In this document: piece by piece, positions 38,990-48,559 of the stretch
How the letters are laid out: each line of letters starts with the position of its first letter
Numbering within the stretch: the first letter of the stretch is position 1
Source: Caballeronia turbans
GTDB lineage: Bacteria > Pseudomonadota > Gammaproteobacteria > Burkholderiales > Burkholderiaceae
Assembly (NCBI GenBank): GCA_001544655.2
Contig: FCOD02000006.1
Span: 1 to 64,000, forward strand
Direction of reading: 5' to 3'
DNA length: 64,000 bases
Program-made: the position numbers and the translations under genes
The notes under the pieces: model-generated
What the model was told of the DNA's origin: nothing
Database searches by the model: none
What the model saw: the letters and a program-made list of their open reading frames with translations, nothing else

Positions 38990-40534
38990 TCATTCGACCC
39001 GCAAACGGTGCATCAGCGGCTTCAACGCGGGATAGAGATCGAGATAGACGCCGAAGCGATCCGCATAGACCCGCTGCCGCTCCTTGTCCGGCTGCGCACG
39101 TTCGACGAGCGTGACCCATCCGCCTTCCGCCGTTTCCCGCGACACCAGCCCCGCGCCCAGCGCCGCCAGCAGCGCGGCGCCCATCGCGGCTTCGACGTCC
39201 TGCTCGATCGACAATACCGGATAGCCGGTCACATCGGCGATGATCTGCATCCACAGATCCGAATGCGCCGCGCCGCCGACGACGATCAACCGGTCATCGA
39301 GCGACTGCGCCCCGCGCCGCCCCGCTTCCATGTTGTGCTTCAACGCGAACGCGACGCCTTCGAGCACCGCGCGATAAAGCGTCGCGCGCGTATGAAACAG
39401 GTTGAGCCCGACGAACGTCCCGCTCGCGCGCGCGTCCCAGACGGGGCTGCGCTCGCCCATCAGATACGGTAGAAACACGACGCCATCCGAACCCGCCGCA
39501 ACCTTCGACGCCGCATCTTCCAGCAGCCGATGCGGGTCGCCATGCGGCATCGTCTTCGCCGCGGCGATTTCGGCCTGGCAGAACTGATCGCGATACCACG
39601 CGACGCACTGCCCCGCGGTGCTCGCGCCGCCGAACACATAGAGATCGTGCTTGCCGTTGTAGACATGCGGCATCGACACGAGTCCGTGACTCGCATCGAC
39701 GGTCTGGTTGATGTAGCCCCAGCACATGCTCGTGCCGATCATCGCGACGTGATGACCCGCCTTCGTGACGCCCGCCGCGAAGGTCGCGACCGCCGCATCG
39801 ACGCCGCCCGCGACGATCGGCGTGCCTGCGGCAAGCCCCAGTTTGTCGGCCCACTGCGGCAACAATCCGCCCACCGCTTCCGACGATTCGACGAGCCGCT
39901 GCGGCATCATCGAAGCGGGAATGCCCAGCATGTCGAGCGCCTCGCGCGACCACGCGCGCTTCGCCACGTCGTACACGCCGCCGATATTCCCCGCCGAACT
40001 GTGGTCGACGGCGAGCTCGCCAGTCAGTCGCTGGATCACGAATGCATTGGGCGGCAGAAAATAGCGCGTCTTGTTCCATACGTCGGGCTGATGGCGGCGC
40101 AGCCAGAGCATCTTCGTGAAACCGTAATAGCTGTCGACGCCGTTGCCCGTGATCGTTTCCAGCCGCTTCATGTCGACGTTCGCGCGCACCCAGTCGACTT
40201 CCGCCGTCGCGCGCCGATCCATCCAGATGAGGCACGGGTAGAGCGGTTCCATGTGCTCGTCGACGGGAATGCCCGAGCCGCCGTAAAGACTGCTCACGCA
40301 GAGCGACTTCACATCGCTCGAAGCGACGCCCTTCTCGCGCGCCTTCGCGACGACCGCCGCGATGCACTCCGTCACGGCCTCGAACCATACCGAAGGCCAT
40401 TGCTCCGCCCACAACGGTTTGGGCGTATCCGGATGGTAAGCGCTCGAATGCTGCGCGACGATCGCGCCGCTGGTTTCGACGAGCAGCGCCTTCGTGCTCT
40501 GCGTGCCGATGTCGATGCCGATCACATAATTCAT
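38990..40534 (-). CDS. FGGY-family carbohydrate kinase
   Basis: Phosphorylates a sugar or polyol with ATP. The 514-residue protein has the N-terminal phosphate-1 motif YVIGIDIGTQSTKALLV (residues 3-19), a DxGxx-like catalytic region GGVDAAVATFAAG (about 247) and the second ATP-binding motif GGAAHSDLWMQI near residue 420 followed by EAAMGAALLAALG. It is more distant from the two xylulokinases in this window than they are from known XylB, so its substrate is open; a polyol-derived ketose is likely from context. GGGAGACGGAC precedes the ATG. It is divergent from the arabinitol dehydrogenase gene. Confidence 0.88.
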   Translation of the reverse strand: MNYVIGIDIGTQSTKALLVETSGAIVAQHSSAYHPDTPKPLWAEQWPSVWFEAVTECIAAVVAKAREKGVASSDVKSLCVSSLYGGSGIPVDEHMEPLYPCLIWMDRRATAEVDWVRANVDMKRLETITGNGVDSYYGFTKMLWLRRHQPDVWNKTRYFLPPNAFVIQRLTGELAVDHSSAGNIGGVYDVAKRAWSREALDMLGIPASMMPQRLVESSEAVGGLLPQWADKLGLAAGTPIVAGGVDAAVATFAAGVTKAGHHVAMIGTSMCWGYINQTVDASHGLVSMPHVYNGKHDLYVFGGASTAGQCVAWYRDQFCQAEIAAAKTMPHGDPHRLLEDAASKVAAGSDGVVFLPYLMGERSPVWDARASGTFVGLNLFHTRATLYRAVLEGVAFALKHNMEAGRRGAQSLDDRLIVVGGAAHSDLWMQIIADVTGYPVLSIEQDVEAAMGAALLAALGAGLVSRETAEGGWVTLVERAQPDKERQRVYADRFGVYLDLYPALKPLMHRLRVE

Positions 40535-40750
40535 GTCCGTCTCCCGCGTTCTGTTTTTGCGCCTATCGTTAAAGGCAATTGGCTCACGCACCTTCGTTCA
40601 TTGGCCGTCAGCTTGCCTATACGGGTTATTCCCGATGCGTACCCGTCGATGGAATTTGTGCGCCGCAGCGCCGTCCGGAGCGCGCGTCGGCGATGGATGT
40701 GCCGTTCGCGCGACGCGCGGTTTGCGCGGCGTCGCACGAACTATCGCGCC

Positions 40751-40804
40751 TTGACTTTAGTCCGGGCGAATACGATCATTCGATCAACGACAGAGCAAAT
40801 GCTC
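40751..40804 (+). promoter_or_regulatory. Promoter and operator of the arabinitol arm
   Basis: TTGACT (40751-40756), a 17-base spacer and GATCAT (40774-40779) are followed by the palindrome GAGCAAATGCTC (40793-40804). The same layout, spacing and most bases recur upstream of the sorbitol dehydrogenase operon (minus strand, 52864-52917). The palindrome lies about where transcription would start or just after, as expected for control by a repressor or SorC-type protein. The remainder of the 375-base gap 40535-40909 holds short 9-base direct repeats (40811-40837) and no gene. Confidence 0.7.
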
Positions 40805-40810
40805 ACTTCA

Positions 40811-40837
40811 GCGCCTTGAGCGCCTTGAGCGCTTTGA
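40811..40837. repeat. Short tandem repeat, 9-base unit
   Basis: Three head-to-tail copies of GCGCCTTGA, the third with one change (GCGCTTTGA), in the leader of the arabinitol dehydrogenase gene just downstream of the operator. Confidence 0.7.
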
Positions 40838-40909
40838 GCGCCTCGCGCGCCATCGCGACCCGCCGTCCGCGAAGAACGGGCGCGCATCCCAATCAGAGGA
40901 AGAGACGAC

Positions 40910-42289
40910 ATGACTAGCGAAGCCAACGTGATCCTGCACATCGGCGCCGGGTCTTTTCATCGCGCGCATCAGGCGTGGTATCTGCACCGACTGAACGAAA
41001 CGGGCGATACGAGCTGGTCGCTCGCCGTCGGCAATATTCGCGGCGACATGAATGCCGTGCTCGAAGCGCTCGCCGCGCAGCATGGGGCGTACACGCTCGA
41101 GACCGTCACGCCTAAGGGCGAGCGCGAATACGAGACCATCCGCTCGATCAGGAAGGTCGTGCCGTGGTCGGCCGATCTGAACGAACTGATCGCGACGGGC
41201 GCCGATCCGGCTTGCAAGATCGTGTCGTTCACCGTCACGGAAGGCGGCTACTACCTCGACGAGCACGACAAGCTCGACACCGCCAACACCGATCTCGCCG
41301 CCGATCTGAAAGGCGCGAAGACGACCATCTACGGCGCGCTCGCCGCCATCCTCGATGCGCGCATGAAAAACGGCGCGGGCAAGGTGTCGCTGCAGAATTG
41401 CGACAACCTGCGCAGCAACGGCGACCGATTCAAGGCGGGCATGCTGGAATTCCTGGAGCGGCGCGGCGAGACCGCGCTGCGCGACTGGATGATCGCGAAC
41501 ACGTCGTGCCCGAACGCGATGGTCGATCGCATCACGCCGCGTCCGACGCCCGATGTCGCCGAGCGCGTGAAGGCCGCGACCGGCTTCGACGACAAAGCGC
41601 CCGTGATGGGCGAGAAGTTCATCCAGTGGGTGATCGAGGACAACTTCGTCGCCGGGCGGCCCGCGTGGGAGAAGGTCGGCGCGGAGATGGTCGAATCGGT
41701 GCATCCGTACGAGGAAGCGAAGATCCGCATCCTGAATGCGAGCCATAGCTGCATTGCGTGGGCGGGCACGCTCGTCGGGCTGCAATACATCCACGAAGGC
41801 ACGCAGGACCTGGAAATTCGCGCGCTCGCGGACGCCTACGTCACCGACGACGTCATCCCCTGCCTCACGCCCAGTCCGATCGATCTCGCGAAGTATCGCG
41901 ATGTCGTGCTCGATCGTTTCAGCAATCCCTATATCAGGGACACGAACCAGCGCGTCGCGGCGGACGGCTTCTCGAAGCTGCCGGGCTTCATCGCGCCGAC
42001 GCTCTCCGAATGTTTCGCACGCAACGTCGATCCCGATTCGACCGCCATCCTGCCCGCGCTCTTCTTCCGCTTTCTCGAACGCTGGCACGAAGGCAAGCTG
42101 CCTTACACGTATCAGGACGGGGTGATGGACCCATCGGCCGCGCATGCCTTCTTCACGGCCACCGATCCGGTCAAGGCGTTCACGGCAGACAAGCTCCTGT
42201 GGGGCAGCATGGCGCAGACCGAAGGTCTCGAGCGCGTGATGCGCAACGCGATTTCGAAGGTCGATGCGTGGCTCGCCAATCGCCCATAA
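40910..42289 (+). CDS. dalD: D-arabinitol 4-dehydrogenase (mannitol dehydrogenase family)
   Basis: Oxidises D-arabinitol to D-xylulose with NAD. The 459-residue protein belongs to the long-chain polyol dehydrogenases: [17 protein letters not shown] (about residues 10-26) is the N-terminal nucleotide-binding signature, and [16 protein letters not shown] (about 272-287) contains the catalytic Lys and conserved Asn/His. DalD is favoured over mannitol dehydrogenase by length and by the xylulokinase gene that follows 170 bases downstream on the same strand, giving the chain arabinitol to xylulose to xylulose 5-phosphate. Other polyols such as mannitol could be accepted. Confidence 0.88.
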   Translation: MTSEANVILHIGAGSFHRAHQAWYLHRLNETGDTSWSLAVGNIRGDMNAVLEALAAQHGAYTLETVTPKGEREYETIRSIRKVVPWSADLNELIATGADPACKIVSFTVTEGGYYLDEHDKLDTANTDLAADLKGAKTTIYGALAAILDARMKNGAGKVSLQNCDNLRSNGDRFKAGMLEFLERRGETALRDWMIANTSCPNAMVDRITPRPTPDVAERVKAATGFDDKAPVMGEKFIQWVIEDNFVAGRPAWEKVGAEMVESVHPYEEAKIRILNASHSCIAWAGTLVGLQYIHEGTQDLEIRALADAYVTDDVIPCLTPSPIDLAKYRDVVLDRFSNPYIRDTNQRVAADGFSKLPGFIAPTLSECFARNVDPDSTAILPALFFRFLERWHEGKLPYTYQDGVMDPSAAHAFFTATDPVKAFTADKLLWGSMAQTEGLERVMRNAISKVDAWLANRP

Positions 42290-42459
42290 GCCCGATGTTA
42301 TCGCCGCCCTAAACGCGAGTTGAAACCAGCGCCGCGCCGCTCGGGTAATGTGCCCATGGCGCGGCGCGCTGCGTGGCGTTAAATTAGCGCCTCCCGCTGC
42401 ATCGGCGTCACGCCTGTTTTTGGCCGGGTTCGATCCCGGCGACGACAAAGGGTCCGTTC

Positions 42460-43941
42460 ATGTACTTAGGCATCGACCTCGGCACCTCCGAAGTGAAAGT
42501 TCTGCTGCTCGCGAGCGACGGCAGCGTCATCGGCACGGCGGGCACGCCGTTTACCGTATCGCGTCCGAAGCCGCGCTGGTCGGAGCAGAATCCGCTCGAC
42601 TGGTGGGAAGGCACGCGCGCCGCGCTCTTCAAGCTGCGCGACAAATTCCCGGATGAATTCGCGCAGGTGCGCGGCATCGGCCTCTCGGGTCAGATGCACG
42701 GTGCGGTGCTGCTCGATTCATACGACAACGTGCTGCGCCCCGCCATCCTGTGGAACGACATGCGCAGCGACAAGGAGTGCGCCGAACTCTACGAGCGCGC
42801 GCCGAACCTGCACGAAATCGCCGGCAATCTGGCGATGCCCGGCTTCACTGCGCCGAAGCTCCTCTGGGTCGCGCACAACGAACCCGAAATCTTCAAGCAG
42901 ACCGCGTGCGTGCTCTTGCCGAAGGATTATCTGCGCATGCATCTGACGGGCACGAAGGTCTCCGATCCATCGGATGCCGCGGGCACGCTCTGGCTCGATG
43001 TCGCACGGCGCGACTGGTCCGACGAGTTGCTCGCGGCATGCAGCATGTCGCGCCAGCAGATGCCGTCGCTTGCCGAGGGCAGCGAGCCGTCAGGGATGTT
43101 GCGGCGTGAGCTCGCGCGCGAATTCGGGCTGGGCGACCACGTGGTCGTCGCGGCGGGCGGCGGCGACAATGCCGCGAGCGCGGTAGGCATCGGCGCGACC
43201 GATCCGGGCGATGGCTTTCTCTCGCTCGGCACATCGGGCGTGCTGTGCGTGATCGGCGATCGCTTCCGGCCGAATCCGGCGTCGGCGGTGCATGCGTTCT
43301 GCCACGCGATTCCGGATCGCTGGCATCAGATGAGCGTGGTGTTGTCGGCGGCGAGCTGTTTGCGCTGGGTGTGCAAACTGACATCGACGGACGAGCCGAC
43401 CTTGCTCGCGGAAATCGAAGCCTTGCCCGCCGACGTGTTGCCTTCCGCGCCGTTGTTCCTGCCGTATCTGAGCGGCGAGCGCACGCCGCACAACGATCCG
43501 TACGCGCAGGGTGTGTTTTTCGGCATGACGCACGCGACCGATCGCGCGCTGCTCGGTTACTCGGTGCTCGAAGGCGTGACGCTCTCGCTGACCGACGGTC
43601 TCGACGCGCTGGAATCCGCGGGCACGCAGGCGCGCGCGTTGTCGATGTTAGGCGGCGGTGCGCGCAGCGCGTACTGGGCGCAGATGTTCGCCGATGCCTT
43701 CGATACCCCGACGCGCACGCACGGCGGCGGCGAGACCGGCGCGGCGCTGGGCGCGGCACGGCTTGGCTGGCTTGCGGCGGGCGGCGACCCGGCGACGGTG
43801 CTCGCCAAGCCCGAGATCAAGCAGGAATTTACGCCGGACGCGGGGCGGCATGAGATGCTTCGGCAGCGTCTGAAGGGGTTTCGGGAGTTGTATCAGCATG
43901 TGAGACCGTTGTTTGATCCGGCGCGGCCGAGGTTGGCTTGA
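42460..43941 (+). CDS. xylB: Xylulokinase
   Basis: Phosphorylates D-xylulose to xylulose 5-phosphate for the pentose phosphate pathway. The 493-residue FGGY kinase begins YLGIDLGTSEVKVLLL, carries the XylB hallmark GIGLSGQMHGAVLLD (about residues 72-86), the catalytic-Asp region AGGGDNAASAVG (about 232) and LSLGTSGVLCV, and ends with the second phosphate motif MLGGGARSAYWAQM. It lies downstream of dalD and upstream of the SorC-type regulator on the same strand. A large inverted-repeat element starts 68 bases after its stop. Confidence 0.93.
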   Translation: MYLGIDLGTSEVKVLLLASDGSVIGTAGTPFTVSRPKPRWSEQNPLDWWEGTRAALFKLRDKFPDEFAQVRGIGLSGQMHGAVLLDSYDNVLRPAILWNDMRSDKECAELYERAPNLHEIAGNLAMPGFTAPKLLWVAHNEPEIFKQTACVLLPKDYLRMHLTGTKVSDPSDAAGTLWLDVARRDWSDELLAACSMSRQQMPSLAEGSEPSGMLRRELAREFGLGDHVVVAAGGGDNAASAVGIGATDPGDGFLSLGTSGVLCVIGDRFRPNPASAVHAFCHAIPDRWHQMSVVLSAASCLRWVCKLTSTDEPTLLAEIEALPADVLPSAPLFLPYLSGERTPHNDPYAQGVFFGMTHATDRALLGYSVLEGVTLSLTDGLDALESAGTQARALSMLGGGARSAYWAQMFADAFDTPTRTHGGGETGAALGAARLGWLAAGGDPATVLAKPEIKQEFTPDAGRHEMLRQRLKGFRELYQHVRPLFDPARPRLA

Positions 43942-44009
43942 TTTTGTGGTGCTCGTGGGCTTCTATGGAATTTGTTGTCGTGGTCGTTGTTGGCGCTTTT
44001 TTTTTCGGC

Positions 44010-44634
44010 GGATCCCGTTTTCTTTTTGGTTTATTAGCGTTGCCCCTATGCGGGGCAGCAGTCACTTTCTTTGCTGCTGCAAAGAAAGTAACCAAAGAAA
44101 GCAGCTCGAGACGCCCGCGGTCACACGCAGTTTGGCCACGCTTGCCAGGTGATCGTGGGCTGCCTAAGTGTCGCCCTCAAAGGTTAAACCGGGCTTGGAT
44201 CGCGCACGGTCCGCCACCTCGCGTCGCATGGCGGAGCGGTTCAGCACCAAACGGCTCCAGCCCGCTTCGCGGCCGACCGGTCAATCGGGTCTGCCCGAAC
44301 TTTCTTTACTAACGCCTCCATCTCACTGCAAGTGCAGACCGATGTTGTCCCTTGCAAACCCAGCGGCAGCGCGTAGCGCTGTGCCGGCGCTATTTGGTGC
44401 TGAACCAGCGTCTTTTGAGTACTAGCTTGTCAGACCGTGCGCGATCCAAGCCCGGTCGGGCCTGTGAGGGCGACACTTAGGCAGCCCACGATCACCTGGC
44501 AAGCATGGCCAAACTGCGTGTGACCGCGGGCGTGTGGAGCTGCTTTCTTTGGTTACTTTCTTTGCAGCAGCAAAGAAAGTGACTGCCGCCCCGCATAGGG
44601 GCAGCGCTAATAAACCAACACGAATACGGGATCC
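44010..44634. repeat. Large inverted-repeat element, copy A
   Basis: A 625-base element with tips GGATCCCGT and ACGGGATCC. Its arms (44010-44210 and 44434-44634, 201 bases each) are almost perfect reverse complements. Each arm contains the hairpins GCCCCTATGCGGGGC and ACTTTCTTTGC/GCAAAGAAAGT. The 223-base core contains most of an 85-codon frame (44168-44425, plus) that recurs in copy B with a few substitutions, but no protein family is recognised and it looks incidental. No transposase is encoded, so it resembles a miniature non-autonomous element. It fills the gap between xylB and the regulator gene. Confidence 0.85.
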
Positions 44635-44702
44635 GGCAACACCCCAAAAAAACCCCAAAAACACCCCTAAAAAAAGCAACAAAGCAAAAAACGAAACCAC
44701 CA

Positions 44703-45650
44703 GTGCCCAAGTCCACTGAAAAACTCGACCTCGCGACGCGCGCAGCGTGGCTCTATTACGTCGCCGGCAACACCCAGAACGAGATCGCCGAAAAGCTCCA
44801 GATCTCGCGACCGGTGGCGCAGCGACTCGTCGCCTTCGCCGTCGAAAAGAACCTGATCCGCGTGCGCGTCGATCATCGCATCGCCGATTGCCTGTCGCTC
44901 GCGAAGGCGCTCAGCGACCGCTACGGTCTCGCGATGTGCGAAGTCGTGCCCATCGACGGCGACGCGCCCGAGCAAGTCGACCGCAAGCTCGCCGTCGCGG
45001 GCGCGCAGGTGATGGAGCGCTATCTGCTCGAAGAGAAACCGCTCGTCGTGTCGATCGGCAGCGGGCGCACGCTGAAGGCCTGCGTCGCTCAGATCGGGCA
45101 GATCGACCGGCCGCAGCATCGCTTCGTTTCGATGGTCGGCGCAATAGCACAGGACGGTTCATCGAATCGTTATGACGTCGCGCAGCAGCTATCGGAGAAG
45201 ACCGGCGGCAAGCACTTCATGTTGCCCGCGCCGCTCATGGCCGACAGCGAAGCCGAGCGCGCGCAGTGGGTGAGTCACCGGCTGTATCGCATCGTCAGCG
45301 AACTCGCGAAGCAGGCGGACGTGGCGTTCGTCGGCATCGGCAACGTGGGCGTGAATTGTCCGCTGCACCAGGACGGTTTCATCACGCGCGCGGAAGTCGA
45401 CGAGATGATGTCGGCGGGCGCCGTGGCCGAATGGCTCGGCCTGCCGATCGATGCAAACGGCAAGCGCGTGACCTCGAAAACCGGGGCGCGCGTGACGAGC
45501 CTCAAGCTCGATGCACCGCCCAAACGCCCGACGATCGGTTTCGCGGGCGGCGAGCGCAAGCGCGAGGCGCTCATCGCCGCGTTGAAAGGGAAATGGCTGT
45601 CGGGGCTTGTCACGGACGAGTTGTGCGCGAAAGCCGCGCTCGACGCGTGA
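44703..45650 (+). CDS. SorC-family sugar-binding transcriptional regulator
   Basis: A 315-residue regulator of the SorC/DeoR-like group. The N-terminal helix-turn-helix is NTQNEIAEKLQISRPVAQRLV (about residues 23-43, shown only as a landmark), and the large C-terminal sugar-binding domain includes VVSIGSGRTLKACV (about 114-127) and VGIGNVGVNCPLHQDGF, related to glucosamine-6-phosphate isomerase folds. It lies in the polyol locus, so it probably senses a phosphorylated sugar or polyol and binds the shared palindrome found upstream of dalD and of the sorbitol operon; this link is inference. Its start lies 68 bases after the inverted-repeat element. Confidence 0.9.
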   Translation: MPKSTEKLDLATRAAWLYYVAGNTQNEIAEKLQISRPVAQRLVAFAVEKNLIRVRVDHRIADCLSLAKALSDRYGLAMCEVVPIDGDAPEQVDRKLAVAGAQVMERYLLEEKPLVVSIGSGRTLKACVAQIGQIDRPQHRFVSMVGAIAQDGSSNRYDVAQQLSEKTGGKHFMLPAPLMADSEAERAQWVSHRLYRIVSELAKQADVAFVGIGNVGVNCPLHQDGFITRAEVDEMMSAGAVAEWLGLPIDANGKRVTSKTGARVTSLKLDAPPKRPTIGFAGGERKREALIAALKGKWLSGLVTDELCAKAALDA

Positions 45651-45653
45651 GCG

Positions 45654-46517
45654 TCAGAAGTCGATTTCCGCTTCCACGTCCTGCCCGACTTCCAGCGCGA
45701 CGCCCTCGCCTTCCAGGATGATCGCGTTCTTGCCGAAGGTGAGCGCGCCGTCGAACTGATCGCTGCCGCGATACGCGCTCATCGTGTCGAGCGGCTCGTG
45801 CGGCCACGATGGATCGTGCGCGCCCGTGCCCTGATCGATCGATGGAATCGGACAGCGCGTGCAGAGCTTCACGAGCCGTAGCCGCACAGCGCGTCCCGGC
45901 ACGCGAACGTGCATGTCGCCGATGAAATCCTCTTCGTACGCATCGAGCCCGCCGATCACGAGATTCGGGCGGAAGCGATTCGCCGCGATGCCCGGCGCGC
46001 CCTTGATGGACAGGCGTGCGTTGAGATCGTCGAGCGATGCCTGGCCGACGACGAGCAGCGGAAACTGATCCGCGAAGCGCGTGTGCGTGCTGTGCGGCGC
46101 GGTCCATTCGTCGCTGACGTCGCGACGCGAGGACGGCGCGAAACGCACGAGACGCGCGGACGTGTCCATGAATTCGCTGAACCATCGCGCAGCGTCCTCG
46201 CCGGTGTCGAGCGCATCGACGGTATCGCGCCAGACGGTCGCGCGTATCGCCCGCGCATCGGTGAGCGCTTCGGCGCAGAGCGGCGTGCGAAGCGTCGGCA
46301 TGCCGGGCGCGTCGATGACGAGATCGTCGCCATCGAATGCGGTCCTGATCAGCGCCATGCGCGGATGTGTGCGTTGCGTGAACATCGCGCCCGCCGGATC
46401 GGTCACCATCCAGTGACGGTCGTATTCGAGACCCGTGTCGAGGAGCGTCGCGCGGGGCAGCGAAATGCCGGCGCAGGACTTGACGGGATAGACGAAGAGT
46501 TCGTTCAGGACGGGCAT
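45654..46517 (-). CDS. MOSC-domain protein, YcbX type
   Basis: A 287-residue protein with an N-terminal MOSC beta-barrel domain (MPVLNELFVYPVKSCAGISL, with the PVKS motif) and a C-terminal MOSC domain (about residues 130-280) holding NRFRPNLVIGG and KLCTRCPIPSIDQGTG, whose Cys can bind the molybdenum cofactor. YcbX in E. coli reduces N-hydroxylated bases with the help of a flavodoxin-type partner; the ferredoxin domain of YcbX itself is absent here. It is convergent with the SorC gene, with only three bases between the stops. The start is placed at the PVLNELFVYP segment typical of the family. Confidence 0.88.
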   Translation of the reverse strand: MPVLNELFVYPVKSCAGISLPRATLLDTGLEYDRHWMVTDPAGAMFTQRTHPRMALIRTAFDGDDLVIDAPGMPTLRTPLCAEALTDARAIRATVWRDTVDALDTGEDAARWFSEFMDTSARLVRFAPSSRRDVSDEWTAPHSTHTRFADQFPLLVVGQASLDDLNARLSIKGAPGIAANRFRPNLVIGGLDAYEEDFIGDMHVRVPGRAVRLRLVKLCTRCPIPSIDQGTGAHDPSWPHEPLDTMSAYRGSDQFDGALTFGKNAIILEGEGVALEVGQDVEAEIDF

Positions 46518-46597
46518 GGCGATATCGTGTGGGACGGGCGCGGGCCAACGCGGGTGGCTGGTCGAAAACGAGATTATCGCGCGTATGCGGGTCGTGC

Positions 46598-46632
46598 AAA
46601 AAACAACGGCGCCGCTCTGCCGAACGGCGCCG
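46598..46632 (-). terminator. Rho-independent terminator of the polyol transport operon
   Basis: On the minus strand two CGGCGCCG blocks pair around a ten-base loop and are followed by TTGTTTTTT. It lies just beyond the stop codon of the ABC ATPase gene, the last gene of the operon. Confidence 0.75.
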
Positions 46633-46652
46633 CTCATGCGATCAGCGGAATT

Positions 46653-47789
<1,137 letters not shown>

Positions 47790-47835
47790 GATGTGTGTCT
47801 CCAGTCTTCATTAGCGATGCGTCACGCGCTTTCCG

Positions 47836-48549
47836 CTATCTGATTTCGAACGTCGCGTTCTGCAGCCATTGCTCGACGAGCGCAGGCAATCGCGTCATGT
47901 CGTCGAATACCTTCTGCGCCCCCGCCCTTTCGAGCGCGCCGATCTGCCCTTCGGTCGCATGTCCGCCGCCGATGAAGCCGAGCACTGGCATGCCCGCCGC
48001 CTTCGCCGCCGTCACGCCGGTCACGCTGTCCTCGACGACGAGGCAGCGCAGCGGATCGATGCGCATCGCGCGCGCCGCCGCCAGATAGACGTCGGGCGCG
48101 GGCTTCGGATTCGCGACCATGTCCGCGCAAAAACGCCGCTCGCCGAAAAAGCGCAGCAGGCCCGTGCGTTTGAGCACGGCATCGACATAGGTCGAAAAGC
48201 TGTTGCTCGCGCACGCCTTCATGAATGGCACGGCCGCGAGCGCCTCGGCGATGCCGGGCACCGCCGGCGCCTCGATGGCCGCGACTTCGACGGCATGCCG
48301 GATCGCGACGACCTGATCGTGCGTCAGCGTGCGGTTCACCGTATCGGCGGCGCTCGCGAGCACCGCCTCGATGCGCAACCCGAGCAGCGGCATCACGACC
48401 GGCTCGACATCGACGCCCGGCCACAGCGCCTGCAACTCGGTGACGAGCATGCGCGCGGCCACCGCTTCGCTGTCGATCAGCACGCCGTCGCAATCGCAGA
48501 TCAACAGGCGGTCTTCGAGATTGGCCTCGTGGGATGGAGTGAGGTTCAC
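47836..48549 (-). CDS. HAD-superfamily phosphatase
   Basis: A 237-residue haloacid dehalogenase-type hydrolase. Motif I is LICDCDGVLIDSE (about residues 16-28) with the nucleophilic Asp and second Asp, motif II is ASNS, and motif III/IV is NPKPAPDVYLAAA with VVEDSVTGVTAAKAAG. The cap is the small helical type of phosphoglycolate or sugar phosphatases. It is embedded between permease and ATPase genes of the polyol operon, as in related polyol operons, so its substrate is probably a sugar or polyol phosphate formed during uptake; not proven. Confidence 0.85.
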   Translation of the reverse strand: MNLTPSHEANLEDRLLICDCDGVLIDSEAVAARMLVTELQALWPGVDVEPVVMPLLGLRIEAVLASAADTVNRTLTHDQVVAIRHAVEVAAIEAPAVPGIAEALAAVPFMKACASNSFSTYVDAVLKRTGLLRFFGERRFCADMVANPKPAPDVYLAAARAMRIDPLRCLVVEDSVTGVTAAKAAGMPVLGFIGGGHATEGQIGALERAGAQKVFDDMTRLPALVEQWLQNATFEIR

Positions 48550-48559
48550 GCTCGCATCC

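Noticed and set aside
40560-40600. A third copy of the polyol operator in front of the FGGY kinase
   Set aside because: GGCAATTGGCTCAC only loosely resembles GAGCAAWTGYTC and lacks the accompanying -35/-10 arrangement.
40811-40837. Start of a CRISPR-like array
   Set aside because: The 9-base units are contiguous with no spacers and only three copies.
43913-44312. Short frames in the inverted-repeat arms, such as those reading HFLCCCKESNQRK
   Set aside because: They recur wherever the arms occur, on both strands, and result from the repeated DNA rather than from a gene.
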